A DNA stretch of 23,667 nt from assembly GCA_041657845.1 (NCBI GenBank), contig JBBABD010000013.1:1-23667 (forward strand), read 5' to 3'. The position numbers were made by a program, and so were the translations under genes. The notes below the pieces were generated by a model that searched no databases, had not been told where the DNA came from, and worked only from the letters and a program-made list of their open reading frames with translations. The first letter of the stretch is position 1. The number at the start of each line of letters is the position of its first letter. Below are positions 14,633 to 22,170 of this stretch, piece after piece. The DNA comes from Parcubacteria group bacterium. Its GTDB lineage: Bacteria; Patescibacteriota; Minisyncoccia; Moranbacterales; JAKLHP01.

Positions 14633-15139
14633 ATGCCATCTGTCAGAATTAAAAAAGAATTAAATTCGTCGATATATTTTCTGACAATAACAGTTAAAAA
14701 TTGGTATTATGTTCTAGATAGGTATGATCGTTGGGATATTTTGGCCAATTCATTAAAATTTTTTCAAAACAAAAAAGGTTTAAAGATATTCGGTTTTGTT
14801 TTCATGACTAATCATATTCATCTTTTGATTTTCTCCGATGATGTTTCCGGTTTCGTTAGAGATTTCAAAAAATTTACTGCCAGAGAAATTCTTGCTAATA
14901 TTCAGAAAACTGAGCCAAGCATTTTAAAATTGTTTTTGAGTGAAGATGGCAATCATTTTTGGAGCAAGACTAATATGCCGGAGCTGATTGAATCTGAAAA
15001 ATTCTTTGCCCAAAAATTGAATTATATTCATAATAATCCGGTCAAGAGAAACTACGTTGAGATTCCTGAGAATTGGCATTGGTCGTCGGCTAATCCTAAT
15101 AGCGGGATAAAAATTGAAAGCGTATATGAATACGAATAA
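14633..15139 (+). CDS. REP-associated tyrosine transposase (RAYT, Y1/HuH family)
   Basis: RAYTs are single-copy relatives of IS200/IS605 transposases that bind and cut short hairpins (REPs) near their gene. The 168 residues carry the HuH metal motif as MTNHIHLLI (His61 and His63) and the nucleophile Tyr131 in KLNYIHNNPVKRNYV, and end with the family's WHWSSA stretch (148-153). All catalytic residues are intact, so the enzyme may be active. It is flanked by two inverted copies of an 11-12 bp hairpin, which are its likely substrates. No Shine-Dalgarno is visible. It lies between murG and murC, genes that are usually neighbours, which suggests a later insertion. Confidence 0.9.
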   Translation: MPSVRIKKELNSSIYFLTITVKNWYYVLDRYDRWDILANSLKFFQNKKGLKIFGFVFMTNHIHLLIFSDDVSGFVRDFKKFTAREILANIQKTEPSILKLFLSEDGNHFWSKTNMPELIESEKFFAQKLNYIHNNPVKRNYVEIPENWHWSSANPNSGIKIESVYEYE

Positions 15140-15147
15140 GAACTATG

Positions 15148-15172
15148 CGGTTCAAGTCAGAGACTTGAACCG
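15148..15172. repeat. RAYT-associated hairpin, downstream inverted copy
   Basis: CGGTTCAAGTC (15148-15158), loop AGA, GACTTGAACCG (15162-15172) form a perfect 11-bp stem starting nine bases after the RAYT stop. The changes relative to the upstream copy are compensatory in the stem (G-C to A-T), so pairing has been kept. The loop is the reverse complement of the upstream loop apart from one base, so the two copies face opposite ways. Confidence 0.85.
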
Positions 15173-15322
15173 ACAAGTAGATCCGGTAAGATTGTATTCA
15201 ATGGAAAATCAAGAACTGGTCGATGGCTATTGGGTGATAATTAGGTGATGGAGATGGAATAGTGGCTAAAATAGAGAATTTTTTGTCAAGTCTTTAGTGT
15301 GATAATTGGGTGGTAAATTAGA

Positions 15323-15330
15323 TATAAAAT
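15323..15330 (+). promoter_or_regulatory. Candidate -10 box for the HExxH gene
   Basis: TATAAAAT ends four bases before the ATG at 15334, so a transcript from it would be leaderless. TTGTCA at 15283-15288 is too far upstream to be its -35. The rest of the 194-base gap from 15140 holds the RAYT hairpin and GT-rich sequence (TGATAATTAGGTGATGG type) in which I see nothing else. Confidence 0.4.
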
Positions 15331-15333
15331 AAT

Positions 15334-16365
15334 ATGCTGGAAAAATTTGATTTTTCAAAAAAAGAAAAACCGCCGCAAAGAGAAGTCTTTAATGAAGATA
15401 TGACTTCTGAGCCAAAAGAAACTGCCGAAGAAAGAGAGCGTCTTTTTGCTGAAAAATTCATAGAGGAAAACGAAAAACAGCATATACCTGAGTGGGAGGA
15501 TTTTCTTAAAAAAGTAGATTTTCCGTTATTGAAAAATATTTTTTCGAAACTTTTGAAACAATGCGGTATTCCGGAAGAAAAAATGAATTTTATCGTTCCA
15601 GAAAAGATTTTTTCGCGAGAATGGGAAATTGGGGCGGGAACATATTGGCCAGAGTTTAACGTTATTACTTTATCCAAAGTTATAGAGGATAAAGGCTATA
15701 ACCCTGAAATAAAGAGATTGAGAGCTCTTATTCATGAAGAAATTCACGCAATGAGCAAAAGTATCTGCATAGGATGGTCTCCCGAAAAAGGAACTTTTAA
15801 GAATCAACAAACCGGATTTTTTCGTAGCATTTACAAAGATGCAAAAATTCAAAGTCCTGTCTATAACGACCCCCAAAAAGGAGGCACTTCCTGTGAATTT
15901 TTTGCAGTATTTAATGAGGCAGTTACTGAAAAAATAACCGGAGAACTGACAAAAGAGTATCTGACTCAGTCAAACTGGCCGCGAAATGAAATCGAAGATT
16001 ATGAAAAGGAAATTAAAGAACATCGACATTACACTTATGGTAATATAGTTCCATTGATTAATACAATAATAATAAAAATGTCACTTCGTTTGAAAATACC
16101 GAGAGAAACTATCTGGAATGCAATAAAAAGATCGTATGTCGAAGGGGAAAAATTTGAAGACCAGAAGATCATCGGATTGTTCGAGGAAACATTTGGCAAA
16201 GGGTTTTTAGATGACTTTTCTGATTTGCTATCTCCAATTTTTGCAGGATCAGAGGATATGATTAAAGAATTTAAGGAAAAATATAGTTTAGGCTTTTTAT
16301 CGAGAAGAGAGTGCATTGAGGCAGGCCTCTATGACAAAGATTTTCAATCTATTTATGACAAATAA
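15334..16365 (+). CDS. Putative zinc metallopeptidase-like protein (HExxH), function unknown
   Basis: I do not recognise the family. The 343 residues have no signal peptide or membrane helix. The N-terminal 60 residues are very charged. RALIHEEIHAMSK contains HExxH (134-138), and NEAVTE follows at 194-199. HExxH with a downstream NExxxE is the zinc-site layout of gluzincin metallopeptidases, with the last Glu as third ligand. TYWPEFNVITL (103-113) before the helix would be the active-site edge strand, as in zincins. Three cysteines are present (77, 145, 187). The C-terminal half is helical with no motif I know. It follows the RAYT and ends one base before murC, so it may have come with the mobile segment. 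A structural, inactive relative is possible. Confidence 0.6.
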   Translation: MLEKFDFSKKEKPPQREVFNEDMTSEPKETAEERERLFAEKFIEENEKQHIPEWEDFLKKVDFPLLKNIFSKLLKQCGIPEEKMNFIVPEKIFSREWEIGAGTYWPEFNVITLSKVIEDKGYNPEIKRLRALIHEEIHAMSKSICIGWSPEKGTFKNQQTGFFRSIYKDAKIQSPVYNDPQKGGTSCEFFAVFNEAVTEKITGELTKEYLTQSNWPRNEIEDYEKEIKEHRHYTYGNIVPLINTIIIKMSLRLKIPRETIWNAIKRSYVEGEKFEDQKIIGLFEETFGKGFLDDFSDLLSPIFAGSEDMIKEFKEKYSLGFLSRRECIEAGLYDKDFQSIYDK

Positions 16366-16366
16366 T

Positions 16367-17758
16367 ATGAACCTTAACCAAATTAAAAAAGCTTATTTTA
16401 TCGGAATTAAGGGGGCAGGAATGACAGCGGTGGCTGAGATTTTGAAGGCGCGCGGAATTGAAATTTCCGGATCGGATACGAAGGAAAAATTTTTCACCGA
16501 TGAAATTTTAAAGAGGAATAATATAAAATATTTTGAGGAGTTTAAAGCCGGAAATATTCCGGAAGATGTTGATTTGATAATTTATTCCACCGCTTATAGC
16601 GAAAACAATAACACGGAAATGTTGGAAGCCAGAAAGAGGGGACTCAATATGCTGAGTTATCCGGAAGTTTTGGGTTTGTTATTCAAAGAAAAATTGGGAA
16701 TTGCGGTTTGCGGAACGCACGGAAAAACAACCACCACGGCGATTTTAGCATCTTGCCTCAAGGAAGCTGGAACCGATCCGACAGCTATTGTCGGGAGCAA
16801 AGCGATAGATTGGGATAGCAGTTCATTGAATGGAAAAGGAAATTTTTTTGTGGCGGAAGCGGATGAATATCAGAATAAATTGAAATATTACAATCCCTGG
16901 GCAGTAGTGCTCACTAGCGTAGACTGGGACCATCCGGATTTTTTTCCGACTTTTGAAGAATACAAAAAAGCTTTTCGCGATTTTGTGGAGAAAATTCCCA
17001 AACACGGATTCTTGGTAGTTTGCGGAGATGACGCGGATGCAATTGAGGCGGCAAAAAACGCTAGTTGCCAAGTTATCACTTATGGATTCGCTGATGGATG
17101 CGATTACAGGATAGAGGATTTGTCTTCAAAAAATTGGTCAGAAGAAGGTGAATTGGTCAAAACTTTTAAATTTTTTTATAAAGAAGAGTTTCTGGAAGAT
17201 TTTGGAACTAAAATAATCGGGAGGCATAATATGCAAAATGCCGCGGCGGCGATTGCTGTTTGCCACAAATTAAAATTGGATCTGGAAAAAGTGAAAAATG
17301 CGATTTTAAATTTCCATGGCACCTCCAGAAGATTTGAAAAAATCGGCGAAAGAGGCGGCGCGATTTTGATCGATGATTATGCCCATCACCCGGAAGAAAT
17401 AAAAGCCACTCTCAAAGCGGCCAGAGAAAAATATTATCGGAAAAACATCTGGACAGTTTTCCATCCGCATACCTTTACCCGGACTAAAGCTCTTTTCCAT
17501 GAGTTTGCGCAAAGTTTTGACAATACGGACAAAGTTATTGTGATTGATATTTATGGAAGCGCGAGGGAAGAGCAAGGAGGAGTGTCTTCAAAAGATTTAG
17601 TTGATTTAATAAACAGATACAATCCTGGAAAAGCGGAATATGTTCCGACTATTCCGGAAGTGGTTGAATTTTTGAAAAATAAAATTTCCGGAAAAGACCT
17701 GGTAATTTCTATGGGTGCGGGAAATGTTTGGGAAGTGACGAAGGAGCTGGCGGAATGA
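16367..17758 (+). CDS. murC: UDP-N-acetylmuramate--L-alanine ligase
   Basis: MurC joins L-Ala to UDP-MurNAc with ATP, the first step of the stem peptide. From ATG 16367 the product has 463 residues. It shows the N-terminal glycine-rich FIGIKGAGMTA, the P-loop GTHGKTTTT (116-124), EADEY (164-168), HGTSRRFE and DDYAHHPEEIKATL. The stretch VDWDHPDFF stands where typical MurC has DADHMD, a difference shared with some Mpl-like ligases. The whole-length match and the cell-wall neighbours favour MurC. I prefer 16367 over in-frame ATGs at 16316 and 16355, because these overlap the upstream gene and the family starts just before the glycine-rich loop. It begins one base after the upstream stop, with no Shine-Dalgarno, so coupling is possible. 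Confidence 0.93.
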   Translation: MNLNQIKKAYFIGIKGAGMTAVAEILKARGIEISGSDTKEKFFTDEILKRNNIKYFEEFKAGNIPEDVDLIIYSTAYSENNNTEMLEARKRGLNMLSYPEVLGLLFKEKLGIAVCGTHGKTTTTAILASCLKEAGTDPTAIVGSKAIDWDSSSLNGKGNFFVAEADEYQNKLKYYNPWAVVLTSVDWDHPDFFPTFEEYKKAFRDFVEKIPKHGFLVVCGDDADAIEAAKNASCQVITYGFADGCDYRIEDLSSKNWSEEGELVKTFKFFYKEEFLEDFGTKIIGRHNMQNAAAAIAVCHKLKLDLEKVKNAILNFHGTSRRFEKIGERGGAILIDDYAHHPEEIKATLKAAREKYYRKNIWTVFHPHTFTRTKALFHEFAQSFDNTDKVIVIDIYGSAREEQGGVSSKDLVDLINRYNPGKAEYVPTIPEVVEFLKNKISGKDLVISMGAGNVWEVTKELAE

Positions 17759-17781
17759 CATCTTTAGGTAACTTGTTTGTT

Positions 17782-17873
17782 TGTCATCCTAAGTCGCCGC
17801 GACGAAGGATCTCGAATAAATATAGACCAGCGAGAATAATTCTGGGATTCTTCGCGCGGCGCTCAGAATGACA
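17782..17873. repeat. REP-like paired palindrome between murC and the glycosyltransferase
   Basis: It opens with TGTCATCCTAAGTCGCCGCG and closes with GAATGACA. The complement of the right arm reads TGTCATTCTGAGCGCCGCG, so the arms pair over about 30 bases with small gaps. It is GC-rich in an AT-rich setting. The ends match the unit at 874-949 while the middle differs, so these are two subtypes of one element class. Confidence 0.8.
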
Positions 17874-17896
17874 TAATATATATTTAAAATTAATTT

Positions 17897-19411
17897 ATGT
17901 TTTCTAAAATAAAAATATTTTTTTCAAAACTTGATAAATATTACATTTATCTAATTTTAATATTAGGTGCTGTTTTGCGCCTTCGCAATATTTTGAACCG
18001 TGATTTTTGGTATGACGAAGCGTTTACCGGAATTACAGTTAAAGCTGATTTTTGGGAAATGATAAGGATTACCATCAATGATGTCCATCCGCCGCTTTAT
18101 TATATGCTTCTCAAGCCATTTGCCTATTTTTTTAATTACAGCGTTTTTAGCATTCGTTTTTTCTCGGTCGTTTTCGGAATTTTAGGAATTTGGGCAATTT
18201 ATTTTTTCACCAAAGAATTATTTGACAAAAAAGCGGCACTTTTTGCCAGTCTCATTGCCGCGCTTTCTCCATTTGCCATCCAATATTCGCAGGAAGGACG
18301 AATGTATTCTATGCTCTCTTTTCTTATTATGATGGCGGCTTATTTTTTGATTAAGGGGCTGAAAGCGGATAAATACAAGTATTATATTTTCTTTGGAATT
18401 TTTATGGGGCTTTCTTTCCTTACGCATTATATGGGAGTAATTTATTCTCTGATTTTTTATTTAGTTTTTGTAGTTTATAATTTTTTTCATCAAGATAACG
18501 GAAAGCTAAGCGCTAAAAAGGCATTATTAAATTTTCTGCCAAGCAAAAAAATAGTTATCGGAGCTGTTTCTTCGGTTATTATTTTTTCTTTTTGGATAAA
18601 AACTTTTGTTAGCCATTTGATGTATTCCGGGCTTAATAATATGCATTGGATAAAGTCGGTAAATTTCAGCGATATTTTTTCCAATATCCAGATTTTCCTA
18701 TTCGGCTCTCCCTTAGGAGAACTCTCTGCCGGAATGCCTAATCCGAATAACATGAACCATATTTCAAGTTCAAGCATTCTGGTAGGAATAGTTTTGCTTT
18801 TTGGTTTTTTAATTCCGTATCTGATTAAAAAAGAAAAAGAAAAGACAGTTTATATTTTGATTATGTCTTTTGGTTTCATGCTTTTTATTTATTCAATTTC
18901 CATCACAGGCGACAATTATGTCGTTTCGCGTTATTTGATCGTTGCGGCCTATTTGATTTTTATTCTGCTTGGACTCTGGCTTTCAAAAGTGAATTGGAAA
19001 ATTTCTACTTTCGCCTTGATCTTGTACGTCTTTCTGATTGCCAATATCCAAAATCTCAATTATTCAAAGGGCTATGGAGAGCTTAAAGCAGATCTGGGAA
19101 AATATAAAGGCAATCATTTCTATGTTCTCAACTCTTTCGATTATGTGATTGCCAAATATTATGTCGGAGCGGATAATTTGACTTTATACAATATCGACTG
19201 GCCGCAATATAATCCAAGCTACTGGGCGGCCATCGGAGCAACCCTTAAAAGAACCGAAAGTTATGATACGTTGAAAAATGATCCCAATGCTTTGATTTTA
19301 GCTAATATCCAAAAATCGCCGGACAAAAGAAATGACAAAACTTTTGACCCAACCGGCCTTCCGCTGGTAGCAAAATATGACAATATAACGATTTATAAGA
19401 CGAGCAACTAA
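17897..19411 (+). CDS. GT-C membrane glycosyltransferase (GT39/PMT-like)
   Basis: This is a multi-pass membrane protein of 504 residues with about ten hydrophobic segments. It has the GT-C pattern: RDFWYDEAFTG (36-45) with the Asp-Glu pair in the first outer loop, then DVHPPLYY (62-69), and QEGRMYSM (132-139) at the next loop. Such enzymes move a sugar from a lipid-phosphate carrier to an acceptor on the outer face of the membrane. Acceptor and sugar cannot be told; protein, lipid or cell-surface glycan are possible. The last 100 residues form a soluble domain. No Shine-Dalgarno is seen. The P-type ATPase gene begins 12 bases downstream, so the two are likely co-transcribed. Confidence 0.85.
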   Translation: MFSKIKIFFSKLDKYYIYLILILGAVLRLRNILNRDFWYDEAFTGITVKADFWEMIRITINDVHPPLYYMLLKPFAYFFNYSVFSIRFFSVVFGILGIWAIYFFTKELFDKKAALFASLIAALSPFAIQYSQEGRMYSMLSFLIMMAAYFLIKGLKADKYKYYIFFGIFMGLSFLTHYMGVIYSLIFYLVFVVYNFFHQDNGKLSAKKALLNFLPSKKIVIGAVSSVIIFSFWIKTFVSHLMYSGLNNMHWIKSVNFSDIFSNIQIFLFGSPLGELSAGMPNPNNMNHISSSSILVGIVLLFGFLIPYLIKKEKEKTVYILIMSFGFMLFIYSISITGDNYVVSRYLIVAAYLIFILLGLWLSKVNWKISTFALILYVFLIANIQNLNYSKGYGELKADLGKYKGNHFYVLNSFDYVIAKYYVGADNLTLYNIDWPQYNPSYWAAIGATLKRTESYDTLKNDPNALILANIQKSPDKRNDKTFDPTGLPLVAKYDNITIYKTSN

Positions 19412-19423
19412 TTAACAGGGTAA

Positions 19424-22156
19424 ATGGAAAAAAAGATATACAACTTAAGTCCCGAAGAAGCGCTGGAGAAATTTAACTCCGGTTTCTCGGGAATTTCCAA
19501 GGAAGAAGCGAAATTGCGGAGGAAAACGTGCGGATTAAATTTGCTGAAAAATTCAGACAAGTTTAAATGGCTGAAAATTCTAGGAGGACAATTTAATGAT
19601 GCTTTGATTTGGATTCTTCTGGTTGCTTCTCTTCTGGCTTTTCTTTTTGGAGAGCAGAGAGATGTAACAATAATTCTAACTATTGTACTGATCAATGCGG
19701 GAATCGGTTTTTTTCAGGAATTCAAGGCGGAAAAGATCATCGATAAGATAAAAAAATTTTCTTCTGACAAGGCAATAGTACTTCGCGACGGAAAGAAAGA
19801 AGAGGTTGATTCAAAATTTATCGTTCCGGGAGATGTGATCTGCGTTTCGGCTGGAGACAGCATTGCGGCAGATGGGTATATTTTGGAAAGTTTCAGCCTG
19901 AAAATAAATAGTTTTGTTTTTACCGGAGAGTCAAAACCAAAATCAAAAAAATCAGGAATAATTGGCGAAAAAGATATTCCTGTCTCTAATGTGGATAATA
20001 TGCTTTTTTCCGGGGAAAGCGTGGCAGTAGGGGAGGCGGCATTTTTGGTTACGGGAATAGGAAAAGATACTGAGCTGGGAAAAATAGCAACTCTTACTAC
20101 AAAAGTAAAAGATTTGCCTACTCCGCTTCAAAATAAAATGCGAAGCTTGGGGAGAATTATAACTGTTCTTTCTGTTTTTATCGGAATAATGGTAATGATT
20201 GCCGGACAATATTTTCATATGTCGCTTTACAAAAATTTTCTTTTTGCGCTGGCTCTCGCAGTTTCGGTGGTTCCAGAAGGACTTCCGGCGGCTATTTCTG
20301 TGGCGTTGTCTCTTGGTATGAAGAATCTTCTTAAAAAAAATGTTTTGGCCAAAAGGCTAAGCGCTGTTGAAACGCTTGGTTCAGTTGGAATAATCTGCAC
20401 AGATAAGACTGGAACCATAACGCGGAACGAATTAACTGTAACCAGGATAGTAATCGATGAAAAGGTGATTGACGTTAGCGGAAATGGATACGAACCGAAA
20501 GGCGATTTCTATATTGGCAGTCAGAAAATCAATCCTCTCGAAATGAAAAATCTGGAATTAATTTTCAGGATTGGAACTCTTTGCAATAATGCATCGCTTC
20601 AAAAAAATGAAAACGGGTATGCGATAATTGGCGATCCGACTGAAGGAGCGATTATTGTAGCGGGAAAAAAATACAACAATCAAGAAGGATTTTTTGAAAA
20701 AGATGAGAAAAGAATTACCGAGAATCCATTTTCTTCAGAGAGAATGATGATGAGTGAGGTGTATAAAAATAGCAATGTGGTTTCCTACGTCAAAGGATCT
20801 CCGGATGTTGTTTTGGATCTTTGCGATAAAATATCAATCAATGGAAAAACAGCGAAAATTACGGAAGAAAATAAAAAAGAAATCAGAAAAAAATACAACG
20901 AGATGTCTGGCGAAGCGCTTCGAGTGCTGGCGTTTGCTTATAAGGACTTAAGTGATATGGAAAAGGAAGATTATAATAGCGAATCGGCCTTCGCTAAAGC
21001 TATAGCGGACAAGTCTGAGCAAAAATTGATCTGGGTTGGAATGATGGGGATGATAGATTCGCCTCGAGCTGGAGTTTCTGAAGCAATTCAAAGATGCGTT
21101 AATATGGGAATAAGGGTTATGATGATAACCGGAGATTACGAAGTAACTGCAGAAGCGATTGCCAAGAAAGCTGGCATTGTTCAGGAAGGAGAAGAATATG
21201 AAGTGATTTCTGGGAAAAAGCTGATGGTAATGAGCGACGAAGAAATTTATGCCAAAACGAAAAAGAAAAAAATAATTTTTGCGCGGATCGCTCCGGAGCA
21301 AAAACTGCAAATCGCTTCAATTTTGAAAAGCAAAGGAGAGATTGTAGCGATGACTGGAGATGGAGTGAATGACGCTCCGGCTCTCAAAAAAGCAGATATC
21401 GGAGTGGCGATGGGAATTATGGGAACAGATGTTTCCAAGGAAGCTTCTGATATGATCCTTTTGGATGACAACTTCTCTTCTATTGTGAATGGCATAACTG
21501 AAGGAAGAACGATATTTCGAAATCTCAAAAAATTTGTCCATTATATCCTTACGTCTAACGCTAGCGAGCTTTTTACGGTGGTCATCGGCGTGATTATGCA
21601 AATCCCTTCTCCAATAACGGCTATCCAAATTTTAGCCGTTGATCTGGGAACTGACATTTTTCCTTCATTCTCTTTGAGCATGGAACCGGATGAGCCGGGG
21701 ATTTCGAGAAAGAAAAAGAAAGAGAACGTGATAAATTTCAAGGGATTCCGGAGAATCGTCTATATTGGAATTATTATGGCGTTGGGGGCGGTGGTAGCTT
21801 TCCTTTTGTCAATGATGCGCGGAGGCTGGAGTTTTGGAAAAGAAATAGCAGAAGGAGCTCTTTACGCCAAATCAACCTCAGCTGCCTACGCAGTACTTTC
21901 TATGTCTCAGATGGCGAATTTGCTTCAGTCCAGAAGCGAATCTCTTTCCGTTTTCAAGCTAGGATTTTTCAAAAATAAGTTTGCGATTTTTTCAATTTTC
22001 ATTTCTTTGGGAATTTTGCTATCCTTTATGTATCTTCCATTTTTCCAGAAATATCTCGGAATGGTTCCGATTGGATGGCAGGATTGGACGGTGGTCGCAA
22101 TTTCAGCCGTAGCGGTATTTTTGTTTGAAGAGGCTAGGAAAGGAGAAAGCAAATAA
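19424..22156 (+). CDS. Cation-translocating P-type ATPase, P2 group
   Basis: An ATP-driven cation pump of 910 residues with all P-type parts. The actuator motif TGES is at 167-170, PEGLPA at 284-289 in M4, the phosphorylated Asp327 in CTDKTGTIT, KGSPD in the nucleotide domain, and GDGVND at 645-650. About ten membrane segments and the N-terminal cation-ATPase domain (EEALEKFNSGFSGIS) place it in group P2. M5 reads LTSNASE (709-715) and M6 reads VDLGTD (739-744). This resembles the Na,K-ATPase (P2C) pattern more than SERCA, whose M6 has NLVTD. Bacterial relatives are usually annotated as calcium pumps, so the ion is open. Residues 521-531 are a palindrome-encoded insertion. Confidence 0.93.
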   Translation: MEKKIYNLSPEEALEKFNSGFSGISKEEAKLRRKTCGLNLLKNSDKFKWLKILGGQFNDALIWILLVASLLAFLFGEQRDVTIILTIVLINAGIGFFQEFKAEKIIDKIKKFSSDKAIVLRDGKKEEVDSKFIVPGDVICVSAGDSIAADGYILESFSLKINSFVFTGESKPKSKKSGIIGEKDIPVSNVDNMLFSGESVAVGEAAFLVTGIGKDTELGKIATLTTKVKDLPTPLQNKMRSLGRIITVLSVFIGIMVMIAGQYFHMSLYKNFLFALALAVSVVPEGLPAAISVALSLGMKNLLKKNVLAKRLSAVETLGSVGIICTDKTGTITRNELTVTRIVIDEKVIDVSGNGYEPKGDFYIGSQKINPLEMKNLELIFRIGTLCNNASLQKNENGYAIIGDPTEGAIIVAGKKYNNQEGFFEKDEKRITENPFSSERMMMSEVYKNSNVVSYVKGSPDVVLDLCDKISINGKTAKITEENKKEIRKKYNEMSGEALRVLAFAYKDLSDMEKEDYNSESAFAKAIADKSEQKLIWVGMMGMIDSPRAGVSEAIQRCVNMGIRVMMITGDYEVTAEAIAKKAGIVQEGEEYEVISGKKLMVMSDEEIYAKTKKKKIIFARIAPEQKLQIASILKSKGEIVAMTGDGVNDAPALKKADIGVAMGIMGTDVSKEASDMILLDDNFSSIVNGITEGRTIFRNLKKFVHYILTSNASELFTVVIGVIMQIPSPITAIQILAVDLGTDIFPSFSLSMEPDEPGISRKKKKENVINFKGFRRIVYIGIIMALGAVVAFLLSMMRGGWSFGKEIAEGALYAKSTSAAYAVLSMSQMANLLQSRSESLSVFKLGFFKNKFAIFSIFISLGILLSFMYLPFFQKYLGMVPIGWQDWTVVAISAVAVFLFEEARKGESK
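20984..21016. repeat. In-frame palindromic element encoding SAFAKAIADKS
   Basis: Within the P-type ATPase gene, codons 521-531 are built on the near-palindrome CGCTAAAGCTATAGCG and translate as SAFAKAIADKS. This peptide falls in a linker between LRVLAFAYKDLS and IWVGMMGMIDSPR, where related pumps vary in length. From memory, AFAKATADK-like peptides recur in unrelated proteins of CPR and other bacteria as traces of an inserted palindrome, similar in idea to the Rickettsia palindromic elements. Confidence 0.65.
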
Positions 22157-22170
22157 ATCATTGCAATAAA

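Noticed and set aside
15283..15306. TTGTCA and GATAAT as a promoter for the HExxH gene
   Set aside because: The spacing is 12 bases, too short. TATAAAAT nearer the start is a better -10.
14506..15333. tRNA or rRNA genes in the larger spacers
   Set aside because: I found no cloverleaf with a T-loop GTTCRANNC match and no ribosomal RNA sequence in any spacer of the window.
16316..16366. Start of murC at 16316 or 16355
   Set aside because: These starts overlap the upstream gene by up to 50 bases, and the extra residues do not belong to the MurC family. ATG 16367 gives the expected N-terminus.
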